Shown here: in pieces, positions 1 to 6,110 of the stretch
How positions within the stretch are numbered: the stretch's first letter is position 1
How the letters are laid out: the number at the start of each line of letters is the position of its first letter
Source of the DNA: an uncultured beta proteobacterium
GTDB taxonomy: Bacteria; Pseudomonadota; Gammaproteobacteria; Burkholderiales; Burkholderiaceae_C
Direction of reading: 5' to 3'
DNA length: 6,110 nt
Assembly: GCA_903958915.1 (NCBI GenBank)
Contig: CAJBVC010000848.1
Location: 1 to 6,110 of the forward strand
Notes under the pieces: generated by a model
Databases searched by the model: none
What the model saw: only the letters and a program-made list of their open reading frames with translations
Told to the model about the DNA's origin: nothing
Program-made: the position numbers and the translations under genes

Positions 1-769
1 GCAGGCTGTGACCGAACAATCAACGGATGGCAGTTTTCGTCGCCTGGCGGCGTCGGCATTCAGCAGTTGCCGCTCGGAAAGCATTGACTACGCAGTCATG
101 GAAAAAGCCAGCAACGTGGTGGTACTGCCTTTTGCTGCGGCGTGGAGCGACGTGGGAAGCTGGAATGCGGTGGCGGATCTGAGCGCCGCCGACAATGATG
201 GCAATCGCGTTCATGGACAGGGCCACGTTTGCAATGCTCAGCGGACCTACATTCATGCACCACATCGACCGGTAGTTGCGCTGGGAACCAAAGACCTTTT
301 GATTATCGATACCGCGGATGCCCTTCTTGTCGCTGACGCAGGACAGGCCGAACAGGTCAAGGCTGTTGTGTCCCAGTTGGAGGCACTCGGCGTTCCACAA
401 GCTCAACACCACCGCCGCGTTGCGAGACCGTGGGGGGCCTACGACAGTGTCGATTCGGGGTCAAGGTTCCAGGTCAAACGCATTGTCGTCAACCCTGGAG
501 CCACCCTCAGTTTGCAAAAGCACCACCATCGGGCAGAGCATTGGATTGTGGTGAGCGGTACTGCAGAGGTCACCAACGGAGACAGAGTGACGCTGCTCAC
601 GGAAAACCAGAGTACTTACATACCATTGGGACAAGTGCATCGGTTGGCCAATCCGGGCAAAGTTCCACTGGAGATCATTGAGGTGCAGTCGGGGTCCTAT
701 TTGGGTGAGGACGATATCGTTCGCATCGAAGACGTTTACGGTCGCCAGGGAGCTTTCGTGGCAGGCTAG
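1..769 (+). CDS. manC: Mannose-1-phosphate guanylyltransferase / mannose-6-phosphate isomerase, C-terminal part (5' end outside window)
   Basis: This is the C-terminal part (about 255 codons) of a type II phosphomannose isomerase/GDP-mannose pyrophosphorylase. The family is usually 470-480 residues, so the N-terminal nucleotide-binding half lies before base 1. The reading frame is open from base 2; the GTG at 8 is internal and not the start. Numbering from that GTG, the sequence shows the late nucleotidyltransferase signature SIDYAVMEK (25-33) and WSDVGSW (46-52), then a linking region. A cupin isomerase domain follows at about 137-246, with RPWG (140-143), the metal-site stretch QKHHHRAEHW (170-179), NQSTYIPLG (200-208), H211 and the closing QSGSYLGEDDI (227-237). 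In this family the two activities convert fructose-6-P to mannose-6-P and mannose-1-P plus GTP to GDP-mannose in the cytosol, feeding capsule, exopolysaccharide or O-antigen synthesis. No neighbouring polysaccharide gene is visible, so the product polymer is unknown. The symbol could equally be algA, cpsB or xanB. Confidence 0.95.
   Translation, partial: QAVTEQSTDGSFRRLAASAFSSCRSESIDYAVMEKASNVVVLPFAAAWSDVGSWNAVADLSAADNDGNRVHGQGHVCNAQRTYIHAPHRPVVALGTKDLLIIDTADALLVADAGQAEQVKAVVSQLEALGVPQAQHHRRVARPWGAYDSVDSGSRFQVKRIVVNPGATLSLQKHHHRAEHWIVVSGTAEVTNGDRVTLLTENQSTYIPLGQVHRLANPGKVPLEIIEVQSGSYLGEDDIVRIEDVYGRQGAFVAG
766..769. other. Shared palindromic stop codons (CTAG) of two convergent genes
   Basis: The four bases CTAG give TAG on the + strand (767-769), ending the ManC-like gene. 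They also give TAG on the - strand (768-766), ending the cyclase gene. The two coding regions therefore overlap tail to tail by 4 bp. No stem-loop with a T run is evident in the roughly 100 bases on either side, so neither transcript has an obvious intrinsic terminator before entering the other gene. Confidence 0.9.
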
Positions 770-3700
770 GATCCGAGCTGTCGTGCCTTTGTCCATTGGG
801 CGACTGTGTCGATATGCTCTGGGATTTCCTGCAGGAATTGGCTTCGGATGGTGTCATCGCTGATGGAGCGTGCAGCCTCCATCACCTTGCGATAGCTGGA
901 TTCAAGCACTGGGAGTGCACGCACATCATTGGCGTGTTCCAGCACCTGCCAGCAGACCAGTCGTATCAAACAAGCCGATTCAGCACCATCGAGCGTTTCT
1001 CCGCCATTGCTGCGCAACAGCAAGTCATTCACGATTTGCACCGCAGCTGGAATGTCCCGGAGATGCAATGCGACATAGGCAAGTCCCGCGAGTGCGTCAA
1101 GAGCAACGGCACCAGCCGATTGGTCCGCGGTTGCACAGGCGCGCTCAAACGCCGTCTTGGCACTGGTCAGTTGCCCCAGCGCGAGGTGTGCCCGGCCAAG
1201 GCTCCATAGCGCAATGGTCGCGACATCTGGGTTTTTGACATCATGTGCAAGGTCCAACGCAGTTTGGGCCAGCGCGCGTGCTTCATGCGCATCACCGGTG
1301 CGCAGGGCCAGTTTGGACAGTGCATTCAAGGTGTTGGGCTCGGTGCCCCGGTCTCCCACGGCACAGGCGAGCTGTAAACTGCCTTCCAGATACAGTCGTG
1401 CCGCACTGTGCGCACCCAAAGCCAGCCAACCACTGCCCAGGTTGGTCATCGCGATCGCTTCGTTGCGCTGGTTGCCTAACTCGCGGTTAATCAGCAAGTC
1501 CTGTTCGTCCCACTCCAGTGACGCAACCCGATCAGACTGACTGTCCGCGATGACCGATAACGCGTTGAGAAATAAGGCTTCCAGCGATCGATCTCCGCAG
1601 TTGCGGGATCGTTCCAGGCCGTCCCGCGCCAGATCGAATCCTGCGGTTGCGTCCCCCAGATAAGTCAGGGCGACAGACAACCGTTGCTGACCGCGCAGTC
1701 CCAGCGCCACCGCGCCGCACTTTTGCGCCAGCTCAACAGAATCTCTCGCTGCATCGCGCATCGCAACAAAATTACCAGTACGCATAAAGAAATTGCAGAG
1801 GCGCGTCGCAACGTGACACCGTTTTTGATCGTTGTCCAATGCGCCGGCCAGTTCGCCGAGTGTCTCAATGTCGGTCCACTGAGCATCGCGCTTGCCTTCA
1901 AGGTCCAAGGCGCGCTCACGCACATCCAGCAATCTCCAATGCAACGACAAGGTTTGAACTCTGCTGGATGGCACTTCAGCGGTCGTTAGCAACTGCAGAG
2001 CCTCCAGGCCCCGCGACACGAAGCGGAACACGCCCTCATGTGCGTGGCGGGTGACGGCGTGTTCCGCTGCTTTGGCGTAATAGTCACAGGCACTCGCGTA
2101 GTCACCAGCTATTTGGAAGTGCCGTGCCGCGATGGCCAGATAGTCTTTGGCCCGTACACCGGTTTGGGCAGTCAACCACTGCGCAACCCGGCCATGCAGG
2201 TCCATCTTCGCGCGCTTGAGCAGGGTGTCATACGCTTGCTGGTGCAAAAGCTGGTGAGCAAAAGCATAGGTCCGGGTATCGTCCAACGAAGTATCTGCCA
2301 GCGGTACGACCAGACCGTTCTGCACCAAGTCACCCAGGCAATTTTCGGAGTCGGGCGACAGCCACAACAGTGCCTTGTCCCAAAACACCGAGCCAATGAC
2401 GCTGGCATGTTGTAGCCCGCGTCGCTGTGACACATGCAGACGGTCGATACGGGCCTGGAGAATACCGGTAAGAGTGGGTGGGACGTGGGTGGCCAGCAGT
2501 TTGTCAGGCAGCACGCGCCAAGCCTCTGGTTCGGTGAGGATGGCGCCCTCGTCGATCAGCATCTTGACGAGTTCTTCCATATAGAAAGGATTGCCGTCAG
2601 CGCTGCTGATCAACATCTCGAGTAAAACCGCTGGGACCTGAGGTAACTTCTTCAGCAACTCCTGGACGAGCAGGCGGCTATTGTGCTTGTTGAGCGGCTG
2701 CAACTCCACTGGTTGCGCGCCCGTAAGGCCAGCCCAGTTTGTGAAAGGCTCTTGCATGGTTGGACGCGTCAACGTGACAGTGAGCATGGGCACGTCGTGA
2801 TTCACTTGAGCACAATAGATCAGAAAATCGAGGGTCTCCCGATCAGCCCAATGCAGGTCGTCAAGGACTAGCAGCACGGGCATGCATTGTTGACGCGTCA
2901 CCTCGCGTAAGAACAGCGCGGCGGCGTGGTACCCACGGGCTCGAATTTGCTTGCCATCGTTCACTATGCCGCGCACATGTTTGCTTTCGGAGTAGTCAAT
3001 TCCCAGCAAGTGCCCCAACAGATGGGCGTGGGCCGTTGCAAGTTCCATCGGGCCATTTGCCGCGAGGACTGGGATTACGGTTTGTCCGAACTTCTCTTTT
3101 ACTGTTGGCAGGCTGTCGTTGTCGGAAATATGAAAGCGCCATGCCAAAGTATCGCGTAGCAATCCGTAAGGTTGATTCTGGGTATTTGCATGTGCGCGCG
3201 CCTGCAGAAAGTAGAAAGCCTCTGCGCGGGACTCTGCCCAATTCTCAAACTCGTAGAGCAAACGGCTTTTTCCCACGCCAGCGTCCGCTACCACGTGCAC
3301 TTGCGCATACTTTGGATCCGTGAAAGTCGCAAGAAATGCTTTTTGCAAAATCTGCAACTCCGTATCCCGCGCCACCATGTGTGTATCGATACCGTCGATG
3401 CCTCTGGAAGGAGCGCGAAACGCGCGTGGTTTGCTGCGCAGCACCAGGTAAGTCAGCATGGCCTGGGTCACCCCCTTGACCGCAATGGGCGCCTGGGGTT
3501 CCACATCAAAAACACCGCGCACGTGGCGATAGGTGTCATGGCTGATGCGCAGACCACCCACCGGTGCCGACTGCTCCATGCGCGCAGCCACATTGACCGG
3601 TAATCCGCGGATGTTGTTCTCTGCGTCCACACCGCCACCAAGCAATACATTGCCGGTATGCAGACCCACCCGGATGTTGAAGCCGGTGTGGTGGAAGTGT

Positions 3701-4116
3701 TGCTCAATCCACTCCTGATGGCGTCGACCCTCCTCCAGCAGTGCCAAGCCAGCGAAGACTCCCCGCTCTGCATCGTCTTCACTGGCTACTTCAGCGCCGA
3801 AGATGGCCAGCACACTGTCGCCGGCGAACTTCAGTACCTTGCCTCCATGCTGGGTGATGATGGAGGCATACCGTTGCATTGCGCTATCCATAGCCAGATG
3901 AACATCTTCCGGGTCCAACAACTGGCTCAGATTCGTGGAGCCAACGATGTCGAGAAAGAGAATCGTGACATAGCGAAGCTCTTGTTCCGCGGTAAGGCTG
4001 GCCAGTCGTGCCCGCATAGGACCCAGCGCAGCGTCCACCAGTGCATTGCCTAGCAAAGCACGCTGCGCTTGCAGCGCAGCGATGGCCAACTCCAATTGCT
4101 CGCGCTCGGTGGACAT
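766..4116 (-). CDS. Class III adenylate/guanylate cyclase fused to an AAA/STAND-type ATPase and TPR-like tail (soluble-AC-like architecture)
   Basis: The protein has 1116 residues, no signal peptide and no membrane segment, and is probably a cytosolic signalling protein. Residues 1-47 form a helical lead. The cyclase domain (about 48-228) carries metal aspartates D56 (FLDIVGST) and D100 (KFAGD), K96 at the adenine-contacting position, and transition-state residues N175 and R179 (VNVAARM). It should make a cyclic nucleotide, probably cAMP from ATP, as a homodimer. The position paired with K96 is N168, not Asp or Thr. An ATPase domain follows (about 248-560) with Walker A ADAGVGKS (277-284, K283), Walker B VLLVLDDLHWAD (414-425) and the family marker GNPFYMEELVKMLID (508-522). 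From about 660 to 1090 the chain is alpha-helical with TPR-like units, for example at 885-920, 926-960 and 965-1000. Start: ATG at 4116, 3 bp after the upstream stop, preceded by a weak GGGTAAGG. The domain order resembles mammalian soluble adenylyl cyclase (ADCY10) and large bacterial cyclase-ATPase proteins. The activating signal is unknown. Confidence 0.9.
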   Translation of the reverse strand: MSTEREQLELAIAALQAQRALLGNALVDAALGPMRARLASLTAEQELRYVTILFLDIVGSTNLSQLLDPEDVHLAMDSAMQRYASIITQHGGKVLKFAGDSVLAIFGAEVASEDDAERGVFAGLALLEEGRRHQEWIEQHFHHTGFNIRVGLHTGNVLLGGGVDAENNIRGLPVNVAARMEQSAPVGGLRISHDTYRHVRGVFDVEPQAPIAVKGVTQAMLTYLVLRSKPRAFRAPSRGIDGIDTHMVARDTELQILQKAFLATFTDPKYAQVHVVADAGVGKSRLLYEFENWAESRAEAFYFLQARAHANTQNQPYGLLRDTLAWRFHISDNDSLPTVKEKFGQTVIPVLAANGPMELATAHAHLLGHLLGIDYSESKHVRGIVNDGKQIRARGYHAAALFLREVTRQQCMPVLLVLDDLHWADRETLDFLIYCAQVNHDVPMLTVTLTRPTMQEPFTNWAGLTGAQPVELQPLNKHNSRLLVQELLKKLPQVPAVLLEMLISSADGNPFYMEELVKMLIDEGAILTEPEAWRVLPDKLLATHVPPTLTGILQARIDRLHVSQRRGLQHASVIGSVFWDKALLWLSPDSENCLGDLVQNGLVVPLADTSLDDTRTYAFAHQLLHQQAYDTLLKRAKMDLHGRVAQWLTAQTGVRAKDYLAIAARHFQIAGDYASACDYYAKAAEHAVTRHAHEGVFRFVSRGLEALQLLTTAEVPSSRVQTLSLHWRLLDVRERALDLEGKRDAQWTDIETLGELAGALDNDQKRCHVATRLCNFFMRTGNFVAMRDAARDSVELAQKCGAVALGLRGQQRLSVALTYLGDATAGFDLARDGLERSRNCGDRSLEALFLNALSVIADSQSDRVASLEWDEQDLLINRELGNQRNEAIAMTNLGSGWLALGAHSAARLYLEGSLQLACAVGDRGTEPNTLNALSKLALRTGDAHEARALAQTALDLAHDVKNPDVATIALWSLGRAHLALGQLTSAKTAFERACATADQSAGAVALDALAGLAYVALHLRDIPAAVQIVNDLLLRSNGGETLDGAESACLIRLVCWQVLEHANDVRALPVLESSYRKVMEAARSISDDTIRSQFLQEIPEHIDTVAQWTKARQLGS
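4061..4081 (-). repeat. Perfect inverted repeat (8-bp arms, 5-nt loop) inside the start of the cyclase gene
   Basis: The arms CGCTGCGC (4061-4068) and GCGCAGCG (4074-4081) are exact reverse complements around the loop TTGCA. In the cyclase mRNA this would be a strong GC hairpin 35-56 nt after the start codon, within codons for the alanine/glutamine-rich helix (residues about 12-19). It is not followed by a T run, so it is not a terminator. It may slow initiating ribosomes, or it may only reflect Ala/Arg/Gln codon use. Confidence 0.6.
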
Positions 4117-4119
4117 ACC

Positions 4120-4869
4120 TTACCCGAGGCGTGGCAAAGGATGGATGCGCCGGTAGCCTCGCCCGGCTTTCACCTGCGCTTTGTACTTTTTGCGTTGAAG
4201 TGCCTGGGCGTCGCCTTCGAACTCGGGTTGTGACCATTTCCTGGTCTTTGGATCAAAGATATTCAGGTAGGCGCCTGGGTTCATGCCAAATGACTGCAGT
4301 GTTTTGCCCCGATGCACGGTTCCAAGAAAGTCATTGCGACGCCCTGGTTGCTCGCCCAGGCTGAAATAACTCGGCAACACAAAGTTGGAAACTGGTACGC
4401 CATCGATGGTGTAGCTTTCGGCCTGCACCGCATCGCACATCTCGAAAAGATGCAGCACCCGTCTGCGCCGGTCAAACGGGTGGTTGCCCTCGACCAGCAG
4501 ATTGCACAGCGGGTCGCCAATCAACTCCAGTGTTTCATGGGATAGCGTGACGGACCAATCTTCTTGCAATTTTTCGCACAATCCCAGAAAAACTATGCCA
4601 TAGGGGATGTCCCGATAATTGGCATCGTGCCATCCCACAGCTTCGCGCGTATTGGTGCCATCGACCAGGTACATCACTGCGTCGCCACGCATGTCGGACT
4701 GGTCATGGACGCGAAGCCGCTGTCCAATCGGACCCTCCAACCGTAGGGTGCCGCCAAAGCTCCAGTACGGTTCAAAATCGTCCTTGATCTGCCGGTTGAT
4801 CGCCCTGGCAACTTCCTGTGCACGGGCATCCGCGACTTCCTTGGAGCGGTTGATGAGTGAAATAAGCAT
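4120..4869 (-). CDS. Putative HExxE zincin-like metalloprotease of unknown function
   Basis: The protein has 249 residues from the chosen ATG, with no signal peptide or membrane helix. Landmarks: MLISLINRS at the N-terminus, DFEPYWSFGG (31-40), YHD-like GWHDANYRDIPYG (79-91), then WSVTLSHETLELIGDP (105-120). That last stretch holds H111-E112-x-x-E115 and D119-P120. FEMCDAVQ (142-149), YTIDGVPVSNF (153-163) and PSYF (166-169) follow. HExxE-x3-DP with a downstream acidic segment is a layout I know from uncharacterised bacterial and fungal proteins resembling zinc peptidases; the later acidic residues (E143, D146) or H140 could complete a metal site. No activity is established for it. The C-terminus (226-241) is very basic (RKK, GRGYRRIH) and could bind nucleic acid or acidic lipid. 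Start choice: ATG 4869 has GGTGA 8 nt upstream and gives the natural N-terminus. A GTG at 4905 would add 12 residues with no evident ribosome site. The stop lies 3 bp before the cyclase start, so the two genes form an operon and may act together. Confidence 0.8.
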   Translation of the reverse strand: MLISLINRSKEVADARAQEVARAINRQIKDDFEPYWSFGGTLRLEGPIGQRLRVHDQSDMRGDAVMYLVDGTNTREAVGWHDANYRDIPYGIVFLGLCEKLQEDWSVTLSHETLELIGDPLCNLLVEGNHPFDRRRRVLHLFEMCDAVQAESYTIDGVPVSNFVLPSYFSLGEQPGRRNDFLGTVHRGKTLQSFGMNPGAYLNIFDPKTRKWSQPEFEGDAQALQRKKYKAQVKAGRGYRRIHPLPRLG

Positions 4870-4956
4870 GCTGACTTTCACCGGTGTGGTTTGGCAAATA
4901 TACACAGACTGGCCTGCCGTACACTGCGGTTTCCTGTCTCACCGGCCGTTTTTTTC
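4870..4956. promoter_or_regulatory. Divergent control region between the HExxE-cyclase operon and rarA
   Basis: These 87 bp must hold the promoters of both divergent units unless rarA is transcribed from further upstream. On the - strand, TATATT (4902-4897) matches the -10 consensus at 5 of 6 positions and would place the transcript start near 4890, about 20 nt before ATG 4869. No good -35 box is seen at the right distance. On the + strand, TATACA (4899-4904) is a possible overlapping -10, again with a poor -35 (TTTCAC, 4876-4881). Also present are the 8-bp palindrome CACCGGTG (4879-4886), a second TCACCGG copy (4939-4945) and a T7 run (4949-4955). The assignments come from reading by eye and are weak. 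Confidence 0.35.
4878..4882 (-). promoter_or_regulatory. Ribosome binding site (GGTGA) supporting ATG 4869
   Basis: Read on the - strand, GGTGA lies 8 nt before ATG 4869 and pairs with the anti-Shine-Dalgarno sequence. It favours this ATG over the upstream in-frame GTG at 4905, which has no clear purine-rich site in front of it. Confidence 0.5.
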
Positions 4957-6110
4957 GTGGATCCACAGCTTCAACGCGCATACCAACCTCTGGCAGAGCG
5001 ACTGCGTCCACGTACTTTGGGGCAGGTGATCGGGCAACGCCACCTGCTGGGGGAAGGCATGGCACTACGACTGGCGTTCGAGTCCGGTCAACCCCACAGT
5101 TGCATTCTCTGGGGTCCCCCAGGCGTGGGCAAGACCACCATTGCCCGCTTGATGGCTGACGCTTTTGAGGCCGAGTTCATCACCATTAGTGCCGTTTTGG
5201 GAGGTGTCAAGGACATTCGGGAGGCGGTAGAGCGCGCGTTGTCGGCACGTGCAGGACTGGATCGCCGGCACACCATCGTGTTCGTAGACGAAGTGCACCG
5301 TTTCAACAAGAGCCAGCAAGACGCATTTCTGCCGCATGTCGAGAGCGGTTTGTTCACCTTCATTGGTGCGACCACCGAGAATCCTTCCTTTGAGCTCAAC
5401 TCGGCTCTGTTGTCGCGCATGGCGGTGTATGTGCTGCAACCGCTGGATGCCAAGGATTTGGAGCAAATAGTGGCCCTGGCGCTTGCTGAACATGCACTAC
5501 CAGCTATCGAACCTGTAGCAGTGGAGCGTCTGGTGGCTTATGCCGATGGCGATGCCCGTCGACTGCTCAATACGCTGGAAACACTGGGGGTGGCGGCGCA
5601 CCAGGAGGGTGTTCAGAAGATTGCAGATCCCTGGCTACTGAAAGTACTTGGCGAGCGCATGCGCCGCTATGACAAGGGCGGTGATCAATTCTTTGACACC
5701 ATCAGCGCGTTGCACAAGTCGGTGCGTGGTTCGGACCCGGACGCTGCCCTTTACTGGCTGGTGCGCATGCTCGATGGCGGCGCCGATCCTCGCTATCTGT
5801 CGCGCCGCCTGATGCGCATGGCCAGTGAAGACATCGGGTTGGCTGACCCGCGTGCCTTGCGCATGGCGCTGGACGCCGCGGAAGTATTTGAGCGCCTTGG
5901 AAGCCCGGAAGGAGACCTCGCGCTGGCGCAGTGCGTGGTGTACTTGGCAGTAGCGCCGAAGTCCAATGCGGTTTACACCGCATTCAACAAGGCCAAGGCC
6001 CTGGTACAGGCGGATGGATCTCGCCCCGTGCCGGTGCATTTGCGCAATGCGCCCACGCCATTGATGAAGCAACTCGACTTCGGCAAAGCCTACCGCTACG
6101 CACACGACGA
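4957..6110 (+). CDS. rarA: Replication-associated recombination protein A, AAA+ ATPase (3' end outside window)
   Basis: RarA (MgsA) is a clamp-loader-like AAA+ ATPase that acts at stalled replication forks and interacts with SSB in studied bacteria. About 384 codons are visible; E. coli RarA has 447, so roughly 50-60 C-terminal residues are missing at the right edge. Counting from GTG 4957: PLAERLRPRTL (11-21), Walker A GPPGVGKT (53-60), SAVLGGVKDIREAVE, Walker B VFVDEVHRF with D111-E112, NKSQQDAFLPH, sensor 1 GATTENPSFELN (from about 137), arginine finger R154 in LLSR, and sensor 2 GDARRLLNTLE (R201-R202). The C-terminal tetramerisation region has ISALHKSVRGSDPDAALYW, ASEDIGLADPRA, APKSNAVYTAF and PVHLRNAPTPLMK. 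The frame is intact throughout. The start is uncertain: the frame opens after a TGA at 4858-4860 and has no ATG before the conserved core. GTG 4957 gives a normal-length N-terminus but lacks a visible ribosome site; TTG 4891 has GGTG just upstream but would add 22 residues. Confidence 0.95.
   Translation, partial: MDPQLQRAYQPLAERLRPRTLGQVIGQRHLLGEGMALRLAFESGQPHSCILWGPPGVGKTTIARLMADAFEAEFITISAVLGGVKDIREAVERALSARAGLDRRHTIVFVDEVHRFNKSQQDAFLPHVESGLFTFIGATTENPSFELNSALLSRMAVYVLQPLDAKDLEQIVALALAEHALPAIEPVAVERLVAYADGDARRLLNTLETLGVAAHQEGVQKIADPWLLKVLGERMRRYDKGGDQFFDTISALHKSVRGSDPDAALYWLVRMLDGGADPRYLSRRLMRMASEDIGLADPRALRMALDAAEVFERLGSPEGDLALAQCVVYLAVAPKSNAVYTAFNKAKALVQADGSRPVPVHLRNAPTPLMKQLDFGKAYRYAHD

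Noticed and set aside
826..837. Perfect 12-bp palindrome TTCCTGCAGGAA near the convergent stops, considered as a terminator or operator
   Set aside because: It has no loop and no T run, and it encodes ordinary residues (FLQE) of the cyclase C-terminus, so it is probably coincidental.
3172..3603. A 143-codon + strand frame, and others like it at 870-1238 and 1157-1540, inside the cyclase region
   Set aside because: They are antisense to a continuous 1116-codon gene with recognisable domains; their products are rich in Arg, Ser and His and lack motifs.
4870..4905. Upstream GTG start (4905) giving a 261-residue HExxE protein
   Set aside because: No Shine-Dalgarno sequence precedes it and it would fall upstream of the transcript start expected from the best -10 candidate; ATG 4869 has GGTGA at 8 nt.
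4885..4906. TGTG...CACA halves in the divergent region, considered as a CRP-cAMP site
   Set aside because: The halves are 14 bp apart, not the 8 bp (A-N6-T) of the CRP consensus TGTGA-N6-TCACA, so autoregulation by cAMP-CRP is not supported.
4941..4955. GC palindrome followed by T7 (CGGCCG then T run), considered as an intrinsic terminator on the + strand
   Set aside because: The palindrome is only 6 bp with no loop, and it lies directly before the rarA start with no + strand gene upstream to terminate.
5065..5493. A 142-codon open frame on the - strand, opposite the rarA ATPase core
   Set aside because: It is the complement of the Walker A to arginine-finger region; the composition looks random and no ribosome site or family feature is visible.
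5635..6105. A long open frame (156 codons) on the - strand, opposite rarA
   Set aside because: It lies wholly antisense to the intact, highly conserved rarA frame and its product has no recognisable motif; in GC-rich DNA such antisense frames are common.

Overview
The window reads as a piece of a Gram-negative chromosome, most likely a betaproteobacterium of the Burkholderiales (Comamonadaceae-like). This is inferred from the wording of the RarA and ManC proteins, the GC-rich third codon positions and the use of GTG as a start. No ribosomal or taxonomic marker is present, so the placement is tentative. The window is almost fully coding. I see no tRNA, rRNA, CRISPR array, insertion sequence or prophage gene.

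Layout: (1) Bases 1-769, + strand, hold the C-terminal part of a bifunctional mannose-1-phosphate guanylyltransferase / mannose-6-phosphate isomerase (ManC/AlgA/CpsB family), a GDP-mannose enzyme of surface polysaccharide synthesis. (2) Bases 766-4116, - strand, encode a 1116-residue signalling protein: a short helical N-terminus, a class III nucleotide cyclase domain, an AAA/STAND-type ATPase and a long helical TPR-like tail, the same order of parts as mammalian soluble adenylyl cyclase. (3) Bases 4120-4869, - strand, encode a 249-residue protein with an HExxE-x3-DP motif that looks like a zincin-type metalloprotease of unknown role. It lies 3 bp upstream of the cyclase gene and is clearly co-transcribed with it. 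(4) Bases 4870-4956 are a compact divergent control region. (5) Bases 4957-6110, + strand, hold rarA (mgsA), the replication-associated recombination AAA+ ATPase, cut by the right edge about 50-60 codons before its expected end.

How they fit together: manC and rarA are core-type genes transcribed rightward. Between them lies a leftward two-gene unit, HExxE protein then cyclase-ATPase-TPR protein. That unit is the accessory part of the window and the best candidate for an undescribed system: a soluble sensor-type cyclase coupled to a putative protease. Its trigger, product and any defence or stress role cannot be read from the sequence. The cyclase gene meets manC tail to tail, sharing the palindrome CTAG as both stop codons, which leaves no room for a terminator between them.
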